40,985 nucleotides of DNA, from assembly GCA_012729595.1 (NCBI GenBank), contig JAAYCU010000103.1, forward strand, positions 1-40,985, in the 5' to 3' direction. The position numbers and the translations under genes were made by a program. The stretch comes from Phycisphaerales bacterium. GTDB taxonomy: Bacteria; Planctomycetota; Phycisphaerae; UBA1845; PWPN01. Below are positions 31,086 through 39,430 of this stretch, in pieces; within the stretch, counting starts at the first letter, position 1; each line of letters starts with the position of its first letter. A model generated the notes under the pieces. It was given only the letters and a program-made list of their open reading frames with translations. It had not been told where the DNA came from and did no database searches.

Positions 31086-33614
31086 ATGGCCGATTGCCCA
31101 TCCGACCACCGATTGCTGGCTTATATCCGAAACACCTGCGACGAGGAGGAGGCGGTCGCGGTGGGTATGCACGTGGAGGAGTGTACGGCCTGTCGGGAGC
31201 GGATGGAGCAGGCCGCGGCCGGTGACGGGGTGCTGAGCGGACTTCGGGACGTGATGGCCGAGGCGGTCAACGTGGCCGCCGGGGACGCGGTTACCGCGGC
31301 CGGGCCGGCGATGGCCAGCACGCTGGGCAAGGGGCCCTCGGTCGGGGCTGACCGGAACATCGGGGATTACCGGCTGATCGAGGAACTTGGCCGGGGCGGC
31401 ATGGGCGTGGTCTATCTGGCCATGCAGGCCTCGACCAAGCGGCAGGTGGCCCTCAAGGTTCTGCTGGAGGGGCCTTACGCCTCGGAGATGGCCCGGCGCC
31501 GATTCGAACGCGAGGTCGAACTGGCCGCCCAGCTTGAACATCCCAACATCGTGACCATTCTCGAAAGCGGCATCACCAGCGGGCTTTATTACTTCGCCAT
31601 GCAATACGTCTCCGGCCGGCGGCTGGACCGCTACGTGACCGAGCAGCAACTGGGTACAAAGCAGATTCTCGAACTTTTCCGCAAGATCTGCGCGGCCGTC
31701 AATTACGCCCATCAGCGGGGGGTGATTCACCGCGATCTGAAACCGTCGAATATCTTCATCGACGCGGCCGGCGAGCCGCACATTCTGGATTTCGGACTCG
31801 CCAAGTTTCGTGACGAGGATGGCGAGGAACCCGAGGCAACGCAGTTGTCCATGCCGGGTCAGGTGATGGGCACGTTGCCTTATATGTCGCCCGAGCAGGC
31901 GGCCGGGGCCCATCGGGAGCAGGACACCCGCAGCGACGTTTACGCCCTCGGCGTGATCCTCTATCAGTTGTTGACCGGCCGTTTCCCTTATCCGGTGACC
32001 GGCAAGCTGCACGACGTGGTCCACAATATCGTCGAGGTCCAGCCCGAAAAGCCCTCGGCGGCCGACCGGAAGATCGACAACGACGTACAGACTATCGTGT
32101 TGCGGGCCCTGGCCAAGGAGAAGGACCGCCGCTACCAGTCGGCGGGGGAGCTCGGACGCGATATCGAGTTATACCTGCGCGGCGACCCGATCGAGGCGAA
32201 GCGGGACAGCACGGTTTACGTGTTGCGCAAGATGGCCTATCGATATCGGGTGGGTCTGTCGGCGGCGGCGGTGTTCCTGGCGGTGGTGGGGATCGGCCTG
32301 GCGACGGTATTGGTCCAGCGTGTGGGTTTGCAGATGGCTAAGGCCGAGGATCTACTGGCCCAGTTCGCGGACATGCCGGCGGCGGCCCTGACCGGCGCGA
32401 AGCAATCCGACGGCCGCGTACGCCGGTACCTTGCCGGAACCACCGAACGGGCCTTGTTCTCGGATGCCGAACCACGCCGGGTCATGGGCGCGTGCAGCGG
32501 TTTGTTCAATGCCCCGGCCGATTTCTGGCGATCGGTGGAGGACGGCCCCTTGTGGTCGGGTGGGGAATGGCTTGAATTATGCGAATTTCCTGACGAGTTG
32601 AAAACGCACCTTCTGACCAGGCTGAAAGACAAGGCGGCCGCGGGCACGGACCGCCAGAAATACGTGGCCTTCTGCGTGCTCGGACAGTGGGCGATTCCCG
32701 ATGTCGAGGCGATCGGGCTTTGTCGGCGGGCGGTGGAGTCGGAAAACATCCCCGGCGTGGTGATGGCCGCCGCCTGGGCCGCGGAGCGCATGGGTTCACC
32801 AGTGGTGTTGTCTTCGCGCGACGATGTCTTCGTAGATGATTGTGCTCGATTGACCTTTGTGAAGGTTCCGGGATGCACGTCTTTTCGGCGCGGGTCGGAT
32901 CCGAGCGATCCGGATCGCTGGCCGGACGAGGACCGCCCGGAGCAGGGCGTGCCGATCCGCTCGTTCTATCTGGCCACTACGGAAGTGACCTTGGCCCGTT
33001 TGCCGGATATGGTTAACGATGCCACGCTTCGGGAGGCGTTCGGCGAGGACGCCCAGGGGATCAACGAGCTGGACAAAATGGTTTATGAGTTGCGGGCCGA
33101 TCCGCAGTTGGACCCGTCGCGGGTGGCGTTGACCCGGGTAGCGATGGAAACGGCGTCCGTTTACTGCACCTGGTTGACGCGGCAGGGCGAGCAGCTCGTT
33201 CCCCGCCGGCGGTATCGTCTGCCGACCGAGGATGAATGGGAATATGCCTGTCGGGCCGCGAACGAAGGGCGTTTCTGTTACGGGAACGACGCCGCGTACG
33301 CCCGCTATTTCGCCCATTGTGATGGCTCATTGGCGAGCCACCATCGGGTTGCCGAACACATGCCCAACGGGTACGGTTTATTCGATATGCACGGCGGGGT
33401 GTGGGAGTGGTGCGATTCGCTGTATCCGCCGGAGCTGACCGGTAATCCGGCGCTGGCGGGCATGACGTTGTATGTCCGGCGGGGGGGGGCGTTATACCTG
33501 GCGGCCGTACGTTGCCGTTCGGCCCAGCGCAACTACGGCGGATGGAACGTTCCGTACAGCGAAGTGTTATACTGGAACGGGCTTCGGCCGGTGATGGAGT
33601 TGATAGAGCCATGA
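31086..33614 (+). CDS. Transmembrane Ser/Thr protein kinase with N-terminal zinc-finger-like motif and C-terminal FGE/sulfatase-modifying-type domain
   Basis: 842 residues from MADCPSD. Order: short HxxxCxxC zinc-finger-like motif (HVEECTAC, 29-36) as in anti-sigma proteins; Hanks-type kinase (95-368) with GRGGMGVVY (102-110), VALK Lys124, HRDLKPSN (Asp217), DFG (235-237), SPE (268-270) and TRSDVYALG (281-289), so all catalytic residues are present; membrane helix (390-412); a helical linker; and an SUMF1/FGE-like domain (about 590-842) with FVKVPG, FYLATTEVT, RYRLPTEDEWEYACRA (710-723), GVWEWCDSL and LRPVMEL. FGE domains of this type are usually ligand-binding rather than catalytic. The kinase is cytoplasmic, the FGE part outside the membrane. 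Its TGA overlaps the ATG of the lipoprotein gene. Confidence 0.92.
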   Translation: MADCPSDHRLLAYIRNTCDEEEAVAVGMHVEECTACRERMEQAAAGDGVLSGLRDVMAEAVNVAAGDAVTAAGPAMASTLGKGPSVGADRNIGDYRLIEELGRGGMGVVYLAMQASTKRQVALKVLLEGPYASEMARRRFEREVELAAQLEHPNIVTILESGITSGLYYFAMQYVSGRRLDRYVTEQQLGTKQILELFRKICAAVNYAHQRGVIHRDLKPSNIFIDAAGEPHILDFGLAKFRDEDGEEPEATQLSMPGQVMGTLPYMSPEQAAGAHREQDTRSDVYALGVILYQLLTGRFPYPVTGKLHDVVHNIVEVQPEKPSAADRKIDNDVQTIVLRALAKEKDRRYQSAGELGRDIELYLRGDPIEAKRDSTVYVLRKMAYRYRVGLSAAAVFLAVVGIGLATVLVQRVGLQMAKAEDLLAQFADMPAAALTGAKQSDGRVRRYLAGTTERALFSDAEPRRVMGACSGLFNAPADFWRSVEDGPLWSGGEWLELCEFPDELKTHLLTRLKDKAAAGTDRQKYVAFCVLGQWAIPDVEAIGLCRRAVESENIPGVVMAAAWAAERMGSPVVLSSRDDVFVDDCARLTFVKVPGCTSFRRGSDPSDPDRWPDEDRPEQGVPIRSFYLATTEVTLARLPDMVNDATLREAFGEDAQGINELDKMVYELRADPQLDPSRVALTRVAMETASVYCTWLTRQGEQLVPRRRYRLPTEDEWEYACRAANEGRFCYGNDAAYARYFAHCDGSLASHHRVAEHMPNGYGLFDMHGGVWEWCDSLYPPELTGNPALAGMTLYVRRGGALYLAAVRCRSAQRNYGGWNVPYSEVLYWNGLRPVMELIEP

Positions 33615-34504
33615 TGCCCAGGCTGCTCTATAGAATCGCGATTGCGTCGGCCCTGCTGGCCGGTTCATGCACATGGTTCGGACCGGTATACACCTCGCCG
33701 CCGATCGAAACGAGCTTCGCCTTTACCAACTTTTCCAAGAGCTACTATGCCGCCCTTGGTTTGCGGGCGTATACGTCCGCGGACAGCGCGGAGCCGTATG
33801 TTATCACGCCGTTGCTGGCTCCGGGAGCGACCTATCGGAAGCGGTTTCTGGACGTGTTCGGCGGAGGCTGTCCAAACGCGATTGATTTCCGACTGTTTCT
33901 GTACAAAAGGGTAGATGACGATCTACCTATCGGCCTCGATGATGGTGAAGAAGTGGAGCGGATGCCGCTGGTGGCCGGTGAGATTCTGGGTTTGCCGGCC
34001 TGCGGTGTGCAGCCGTTGGAAACCTATACAATCGTCAACTGGGAAGCGCCGGAAGGAACTGCCCGGGTAAAACTGGCCCAGGCCACGCCGCTGGAGCAAG
34101 AGATGGCGGCCGCGGGGTTATTTCCGAACGCCGATGGGGCGTGGGAAATCGTCGGCGTCGATCCGGCTTTGGCGGAAACACCGCCGCCGGCCCCGGCCCC
34201 GGTGCAGAGTATTCGCGGGCGAGTAACCCTGACCGACGGCCGGGGGGTCGAGGGGCAGGGCGTGCTTATCCGCAGCCGATTCCGCGTGCGGCTGGACGAT
34301 GGCGATTCGTCGAACGATCCAGACGCGGGATACGGCGATCCGATTGATTTCACGGCCACCGATGCGAACGGTTGGTTCGTAATCGATCGGCCGGCGGGGG
34401 CGTATCAGGTCGAGTTCTTCTCGGATGATTACCTGTTTCGACCGGCGGTGATCGAGGTGGAGACGCCGCTGGAGGATATCGCCATCATTGCGGAGCCGCG
34501 GTGA
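33611..34504 (+). CDS. Putative lipoprotein with a carboxypeptidase-regulatory-like (Ig-fold) C-terminal domain
   Basis: 297 residues from the ATG at 33611, which overlaps the kinase stop in an ATGA. The signal is lipoprotein-like: MMPRLLYRIAIASALLAGSC, with an AGSC box that is slightly irregular (Ser at -1). Mature N-terminal part (TSFAFTNFSKSYYAALGLRAY and FGGGCPNAIDFRLFLYKR) is unrecognised. The last 100 residues (IRGRVTLTDGRGVEGQGVLIRSR, TATDANGWFVIDRPAGAYQVEFFSDDYLF) match the usual pattern of CarboxypepD_reg-like Ig domains, separated from the rest by a Pro-rich linker (ETPPPAPAPVQ). Its TGA overlaps the next ATG by one base, so it is co-translated with the protease-like gene. Function unknown; a surface adhesion or carbohydrate-binding role is possible. 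Confidence 0.65.
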   Translation: MMPRLLYRIAIASALLAGSCTWFGPVYTSPPIETSFAFTNFSKSYYAALGLRAYTSADSAEPYVITPLLAPGATYRKRFLDVFGGGCPNAIDFRLFLYKRVDDDLPIGLDDGEEVERMPLVAGEILGLPACGVQPLETYTIVNWEAPEGTARVKLAQATPLEQEMAAAGLFPNADGAWEIVGVDPALAETPPPAPAPVQSIRGRVTLTDGRGVEGQGVLIRSRFRVRLDDGDSSNDPDAGYGDPIDFTATDANGWFVIDRPAGAYQVEFFSDDYLFRPAVIEVETPLEDIAIIAEPR

Positions 34505-35646
34505 TGTTCATCAAGCGTTCCATTCCAACCCTGTTGCTCATGGCGGTCATTACGCTGGCCCTCGGGAGCTGTGCCGGTATTGAAATAACCACCGGGGCGG
34601 AAGTGAACCCGTTTCAGGAGCTTCCGCCGATCGCCTTGGACGGACAGGAGCAAGAGTTGCGGACCGATCTGGCCCCGCTGGGCGAGCTGGTTGCCGGGCA
34701 GGTGCTTCGGCTCAAGGTAAGCGGCCCGGCGGTCAAGGCGGCGTTGATCCTGACGGCCGATACGGAACTGGACGATACGGGCCGGTTGGCCGGCGGCGGA
34801 CCGCCGAACCAGAGCTTTCAATATCGCGTCCAAGTCCCGGGGCCGTACTATGTGTATATCCAGTTTGACCCGCAGGCCGGGGGGCGCCAGTTGCGTGCAA
34901 CAATTACGGCCGAGCCGGGCGATCCGGACTACCGGCCGCCGAGCAGGCAGGTGGTGCGGGTGGTTTTCCTCGAAGGGTATCTGACCGAGCCCGGCCTGTA
35001 CGATCCGGACTCGATGACCGACGACGAAAAGCAACTGCTGGTCGATCTGAGTGATCTGGTCGCGGAGGGCATCGTGGATCGGTTGCGGACGATCTTCGCG
35101 GATACGCCGATCGAGATCGTGGCCGAGGATGAGCCTTTGCCGGACGAGCCTTATTCCACATTATATTACGATCCGCGGCGCGTGCTGGCCGACGAGCAGG
35201 ATATTCACGATGTGGCCCTGCCTCCTGCCGACCCGACCCGACCGGAATGCCAGGTGCGGGTAATCTTCGGCGAGGTTTTGCCGCGCGGCCTGATGCAGGA
35301 TCCCGGCAATCGTGTACTCGACGACGAGGCGGCGGTCTATGTGGGTAGTTACCAGGGCCGGGGCGCGACCTGTCGTACAAGAGTGACCGACAGCGTGAAC
35401 AATATGGTATTGGCCTTGGCCCAGACGGGGGCCCACGAGATCGGCCATCTGGTCGGGCTGATGCACACCGAACAGGTAACGCTCATGCACCGCTCGGCGA
35501 CATTGGCCTTTATGCGCGAACTGGCCTTCGATCGCGGACAGGTTCAAATCGAAACGGGTCAAAGCACGGACGTGTTCACCGAGGTACTCACCCCGATCAT
35601 TCAAGACCCCTCTTTCTACTGGCAAACCAATTTCTCGCGGCCTTGA
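34504..35646 (+). CDS. Putative metzincin-type zinc protease lipoprotein
   Basis: 380 residues. Signal with lipobox ending ALGSC at Cys23. The zinc motif HEIGHLVGLMH fits HExxHxxGxxH with His311, Glu312, His315, Gly318 and His321, the hallmark of metzincins (metzincin-like matrixins, snapalysins, pappalysins). A Met at about 328 (TLMHRS) could be the Met-turn, although it comes early. Between the signal and the zinc motif lie beta-rich segments (GGPPNQSFQYRVQVPGPYYVYIQF, a jelly-roll-like strand set, and QVVRVVFLEGYL). The exact family is undetermined. It is the third gene of the kinase operon and would face the periplasm or cell surface. Confidence 0.75.
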   Translation: MFIKRSIPTLLLMAVITLALGSCAGIEITTGAEVNPFQELPPIALDGQEQELRTDLAPLGELVAGQVLRLKVSGPAVKAALILTADTELDDTGRLAGGGPPNQSFQYRVQVPGPYYVYIQFDPQAGGRQLRATITAEPGDPDYRPPSRQVVRVVFLEGYLTEPGLYDPDSMTDDEKQLLVDLSDLVAEGIVDRLRTIFADTPIEIVAEDEPLPDEPYSTLYYDPRRVLADEQDIHDVALPPADPTRPECQVRVIFGEVLPRGLMQDPGNRVLDDEAAVYVGSYQGRGATCRTRVTDSVNNMVLALAQTGAHEIGHLVGLMHTEQVTLMHRSATLAFMRELAFDRGQVQIETGQSTDVFTEVLTPIIQDPSFYWQTNFSRP

Positions 35647-35652
35647 CGCCGG

Positions 35653-36291
35653 TTATCGCCGCATTTGCTGGAAATGCTGCTGGCAGGCGGCGGTACTGCC
35701 GCCGAAGAATCCGGCCCGGGCCAGATCGCCGCAGCGTCCGGAGGGGCCGGACATCGGGTTGAGCCGCGCCTGAAAGATATTATTCACCGGCGAGGCGAAA
35801 CCCAGACCGGTAGCCGGTCCGCGCTGAATTCCCGGTCGGCCGATGACCGCGCTGGCGAAGGTCGGCGGAGGGGCGGCCAATCCCGGGCGGCCGATCGCCG
35901 ACGCGGCGGACATACTGACCATTTCGGAGACTTCCTTGCCCGCGCCGACAAGCTGCGCCGTGGAGCCGTACATCGTGGGACCAACCAGGGTCATCATCTG
36001 ATACATCGGGCCGGGCGCGGTGTAGGTCGGCGCAGTGGTTGGCCGCGTGGACGGTACGGCGGCGGTCGGAATGGCATCGTTCGCGTTGGGATCGGAAGCT
36101 TCGGCCGGTTCGAGCGGTTTGCTTGCCGCGTCGATGGGCGTACCCATCTCCGAGGCCAGAATAACCGTGGGGTGTTGATACGCGACGGGGGCGACGGGCG
36201 GCCGATGAAAGATTCGCTGCGCGGATTGACAGCCGGCGGTTGAGATCACCGCCAGTATGAACAGAACGCAAGGCAACCCTTTCGCGGCCAT
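35653..36291 (-). CDS. Lipoprotein with low-complexity mature region, unknown function
   Basis: 212 residues from the ATG at 36291; GAGAGGTGGG lies just upstream. An earlier in-frame GTG is possible. The signal ends in a good lipobox, ISTAGC, and the mature protein is rich in Ala, Pro, Gly, Thr and Met (PTAAVPSTRPTTAPTYTAPGPMYQMM). IGRPG occurs twice in spaced copies (AIGRPGLAAPPPTF, VIGRPGIQRGPAT). The C-terminus has two cysteines (SGRCGDLARAGFFGGSTAACQQHFQQM). No domain recognised. It converges on the metzincin gene with six bases between stops. Confidence 0.55.
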   Translation of the reverse strand: MAAKGLPCVLFILAVISTAGCQSAQRIFHRPPVAPVAYQHPTVILASEMGTPIDAASKPLEPAEASDPNANDAIPTAAVPSTRPTTAPTYTAPGPMYQMMTLVGPTMYGSTAQLVGAGKEVSEMVSMSAASAIGRPGLAAPPPTFASAVIGRPGIQRGPATGLGFASPVNNIFQARLNPMSGPSGRCGDLARAGFFGGSTAACQQHFQQMRR

Positions 36292-36344
36292 GATTATGCC
36301 CACCTCTCATATTACAGGTTAGCGACAACCTCCCGCCGCTTCAA

Positions 36345-38057
36345 CTACCAGCGAACCACCAACGCGGTGGCGTCGTCGTTGATCAGCGGCGGATCGGCCG
36401 GCCGATCCACGGCGGCGAAAAGGGCGGCCACGTCGTCAGCCCCCGCCGGAAGCGTCGGCAGAAAACGCAGCAGAATCCCGGAGCCGAAGTCTTTTGTCTC
36501 CTCGGCCGGGGGCGGGGCGAAACCGTCCAACATATCTTGCTCGGCGGCGTGCCCGAACGCCTCGACGATCCCATCGCTGAAGACGAACACCTTGTCGCCG
36601 TCGTCGAGCGTACGATGCAGGCTTTCAAACGACGAGTCCGGCAGGATACCGACCGGGCCGTCGTGTTGGCCGACCAGCATCGTGCATTGCCCGGCGGCGT
36701 TCATGAGTACCGCGTGGCCGTGCCCGGCGTCAACATAGTCGAGCGTACCGGCGGCCACGTCGAACACGCCGACCCATAGGGTGATGAATTTGCTCGGTGG
36801 ACAGCGGACGTGGAAGAAGCGGTTCAACTCGCTGACCGCGCGGCCGGGGTCGTCGTGGCGCTGCAAGGCGGCGTGGAGATAGCCCTGGGCGGTGGTGACC
36901 AGAACGGCGGCGGCCACGCCCTTGCCCGCGACATCGCCAAGAGCAAAGGCCAGCCGGTGATCATCGAGAGGCACGACATCGAAGAAATCGCCGCCGAGAT
37001 ATCGACCCGCCCGGCTTTCGCCGAGATAGCTGATCCGGGCGAAACGGCCTTCGCGGCGGGGGAGCATCAGTTGCTGCACGGCGGCGGCGGAGGTGAGTTC
37101 GGCCTCCATGCGGGCGTGACGACGTTCAATGTCCAGGCGTTGCAGGTTGGACATGGCCAGTCCGGCCATCCGGGCCAGGCCGAGAGCGAAACCGGTGGCA
37201 TCCTCCCGCACGCGACGAGGCGTGCCCGCGATGGAACGGTTATCGAGGTACAGATAGGCCGCGACCTCGGAGCCGACCAGCACGGGTGCGCACAGGGCAT
37301 CGGTCAAACCGAGTTCCATGATGCTCTGGGCCTGACTGGTGATCCGGGTCTGGGCGGTCAGGGCAGCGGGCGTGCCGCCGGCGGCTTCCCGCAACAGGGA
37401 ACGGCTGACATGGACCGCTGCCGGGCCGGTAAACGCCGGGCCGCGACAGGCGAGTACCTCGAACGCATCCGGGGTCGTGCCGGGGCGGAGAAACGCGCCG
37501 TTGGAGAAACCTGTTCCCGACAGGCTGGCCTGCAAAACGGCATCGGCCAAGGCCTGTGGATCGTCGGCGGCGTGGATGGCCGCCGCGCAGTTGAGCAGCA
37601 GGGTAAGTTTTTCGCCGGCCAGCCGGTCGGCGGCCTGGGCGTCCAGCCGGGTAATGATCGTATCGGTCGATCCCAGATCGTCACTGGTGGCGATAGTCGC
37701 GGGTTGATCGGGGGCCAGTCCCTCGGCGATAAGCCGCAATGTCCACGGCCCGATGGTGATGCGGTCCCCCGGATGCAGAGGGACGGCCTGGGTGCCGGTC
37801 AGACGCAGGCCGTTGAGGTATGTGCCGTGCGTGCTGCCCGCGTCGGCGAGCAGGGGGTGGAATTCGCCTTCGCCGCCGGGCGCGAAGGTGATCCTGGCAT
37901 GAGCCCGGGAGACGCTCGGATCGTCGAGCACCAGGGTCTGCTGGGCGGAACGCCCGATAGTCACCGCTGCCGGCGGGGCCAGCTCGAACGCGATCGGCGT
38001 CGGCCCGTCCGTGGAGAGCAGTTTCAGTTCTGGTCGCATGTTGTCGGAATCGGCCAT
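36345..38057 (-). CDS. FHA-GAF-PP2C (SpoIIE-type) protein serine phosphatase
   Basis: 570 residues from the ATG at 38057, preferred over one nine codons upstream because GAGGGGG precedes it. An N-terminal FHA domain (about 30-112) has VTIGRSAQQ, the phosphothreonine-binding SVSRAHARITF and GSTHGTYLNGLRL. A GAF-like sensor region lies at about 150-320 (DALCAPVLVGSEVAAYLYLDNR). The C-terminal half is a SpoIIE/PPM phosphatase: RYLGGDFFDVVPLDDHRLAFALGDVAGKGVAAA, ITLWVGVFDVAAGTLDYVDAGHGHAVL, VFVFSDGIVEA and ADDVAALFAAV, with the metal-binding aspartates present. Such proteins read phosphothreonine signals and dephosphorylate targets, often anti-sigma antagonists. It is near the membrane kinase but on the other strand. 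Confidence 0.9.
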   Translation of the reverse strand: MADSDNMRPELKLLSTDGPTPIAFELAPPAAVTIGRSAQQTLVLDDPSVSRAHARITFAPGGEGEFHPLLADAGSTHGTYLNGLRLTGTQAVPLHPGDRITIGPWTLRLIAEGLAPDQPATIATSDDLGSTDTIITRLDAQAADRLAGEKLTLLLNCAAAIHAADDPQALADAVLQASLSGTGFSNGAFLRPGTTPDAFEVLACRGPAFTGPAAVHVSRSLLREAAGGTPAALTAQTRITSQAQSIMELGLTDALCAPVLVGSEVAAYLYLDNRSIAGTPRRVREDATGFALGLARMAGLAMSNLQRLDIERRHARMEAELTSAAAVQQLMLPRREGRFARISYLGESRAGRYLGGDFFDVVPLDDHRLAFALGDVAGKGVAAAVLVTTAQGYLHAALQRHDDPGRAVSELNRFFHVRCPPSKFITLWVGVFDVAAGTLDYVDAGHGHAVLMNAAGQCTMLVGQHDGPVGILPDSSFESLHRTLDDGDKVFVFSDGIVEAFGHAAEQDMLDGFAPPPAEETKDFGSGILLRFLPTLPAGADDVAALFAAVDRPADPPLINDDATALVVRW

Positions 38058-38443
38058 CGGCACGGCCCCCTCATTTCGACCCATGAGGCTATGGTCAACG
38101 GATAAGCATAAATGAATCCGCCGCCGGAGCCAATGCGTCTAACCCCGTGCGCCCTTGATACGAGTCAGGCACGTAGCGGATACACAACTGTGGACTGTGC
38201 TGAGCCTCTTCTAAGGCCCTTATGAAGCCATGGCGGCACCAGGTCTGCCCGTGTGTCACCGCATACGGATCGGGCCGACGAGGATCATGAGCAAAGACTT
38301 TCAAGATTGCGCGCTGGCCGTTTGGAGCTTCTGAGATTTACACGTGATGGTTTATATTCTTTGATCTGTGCAATAATACACATAAACTGTCTATGCCCGC
38401 ACCATCCGGGCATGGCTCTGAGCAGTACGTCGATTGGAGGATA
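38058..38443. other. Intergenic region (386 bp) with one doubtful minus-strand reading frame
   Basis: A minus-strand frame at 38304-38095 gives a 69-residue peptide from a TTG (KVFAHDPRRPDPYAVTHG and so on) that looks protein-like but has no recognisable domain, no ribosome binding site and lower third-position GC than its neighbours; it could be the tail of a lost gene. The last 110 bases are AT-rich (TTTATATTCTTTGATC near 38350) and probably hold the promoter of the glycosidase gene. GGAGG at 38436-38440 is that gene's ribosome binding site. Confidence 0.3.
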
Positions 38444-38446
38444 ATG

Positions 38447-39406
38447 ATGACGATGTTAAAAAGAATGATCTGGGTTCTGTTGCTGTCTCCGGCAGGATTG
38501 ATTCAGGCGGAAGTACTGACTTTGCCGATGGAAGACCGGCCGGAGTGGGTGCGGCGCGATGGGATCGTCATGGCCGGCAGTTGGGAACCCCTGCTGTTCC
38601 GGGCCAAACGGGATGATCAGTATCCGCCTTCCCCGGAATTGTGGGCGGACTACCGTCGCGAGCAGAGTCCGGAGATGATCGCCGAGCTGAAGGATCTCGG
38701 GGTCAATTTTGTCATGATGCCGGCCTACAAGGGTTTCGGCCTTCAGACCGAGGCCGAGGGCATGGCTGACAGCGCACGTTTCGCCCGCCTTTGCCATGAG
38801 GCCGGTCTGCGAGTGGGCGTTTATCTGGGCAGCGGAACTTTGGGCTGGGAAACCCTTTTTGAGGAGGACCCCCAGGCCCGGGACTGGCTGCTGCGGGACC
38901 AGGCCGGCGAGCCCATTCCCTATTATCATCAGAAGTTCCGCTACTTCTGGAACCGGAACCATCCCGAAGCCGTCGCCCATCATCAAAAAGCCGTGGAGTT
39001 CGCCATCCGGGAAATCAAAACCGACCTGATCCATTTCGACAACTTCTTCGTGGGTCCGCATTACGAAGCCTTGTCCGTCCAACGCTTCCGTGATTATCTG
39101 GCCATAACCTTCGGCACCGCGGAACTCGGGGAGATGGGAATCGATGACGTGGCCTCGGTCACCCCTCCTGAACCGGACGCACCGGACAGCCTTCTCCGCC
39201 GGGCGTGGCTGGATTTCACTTGTCAGTCCCTGGCCGATGCCTATTACGAGATGAATCGGTACATCCGTGCCCGGAGTATGGATGTCCTGGTCGAATTCAG
39301 CCCCCAACTGATACGGCGGCGGATCGAGCCGCCGGTAGATCCTGGCAGGCTTATACCGGGCGGGGAGGCTTTCTGGCACGAGGACTATCATGCGGATGGT
39401 CCATGA
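38447..39406 (+). CDS. N-terminal part of a GHL6-type glycosidase-like exported protein, ended by an in-frame TGA
   Basis: 319 residues from the ATG at 38447 (GGAGG six bases upstream; another ATG lies at 38444). A signal peptide is cut after about residue 21 (LIQA). A (beta/alpha)8 barrel follows: LKDLGVNFVMMPAYKGFG, CHEAGLRVGVYLGSGTLGWETLF, RDQAGEPIPYYHQKFRYF and AIREIKTDLIHFDNFF, close to planctomycete GHL6 hypothetical glycosidases. It ends HEDYHADGP then TGA at 39404-39406. The codons after it, in the same frame, continue SGYRDGRWLSRIRPMKIARAM, the normal family sequence, so this is one gene of 633 codons with a stop at codon 320. CGA-to-TGA would explain it. Confidence 0.72.
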   Translation: MTMLKRMIWVLLLSPAGLIQAEVLTLPMEDRPEWVRRDGIVMAGSWEPLLFRAKRDDQYPPSPELWADYRREQSPEMIAELKDLGVNFVMMPAYKGFGLQTEAEGMADSARFARLCHEAGLRVGVYLGSGTLGWETLFEEDPQARDWLLRDQAGEPIPYYHQKFRYFWNRNHPEAVAHHQKAVEFAIREIKTDLIHFDNFFVGPHYEALSVQRFRDYLAITFGTAELGEMGIDDVASVTPPEPDAPDSLLRRAWLDFTCQSLADAYYEMNRYIRARSMDVLVEFSPQLIRRRIEPPVDPGRLIPGGEAFWHEDYHADGP

Positions 39407-39430
39407 TCCGGCTATCGGGATGGGCGATGG

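Noticed and set aside
30987-32024. A 345-codon minus-strand open frame within the Ser/Thr kinase gene
   Set aside because: Antisense shadow of the kinase catalytic core, with no recognisable domain.
36810-38105. A 431-codon plus-strand open frame opposite the FHA-GAF-PP2C gene
   Set aside because: Gly/Gln/Arg-rich shadow of a gene with clear FHA and phosphatase motifs.
38095-38304. A separate small protein gene on the minus strand
   Set aside because: TTG start, no ribosome binding site, no recognised domain; kept only as a remark in the intergenic entry.
39404-39406. TGA in the glycosidase gene read as selenocysteine
   Set aside because: No catalytic role at this position and no obvious SECIS-like hairpin just after it; relatives are not known to carry Sec here. 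TGA ends many other genes in the window.
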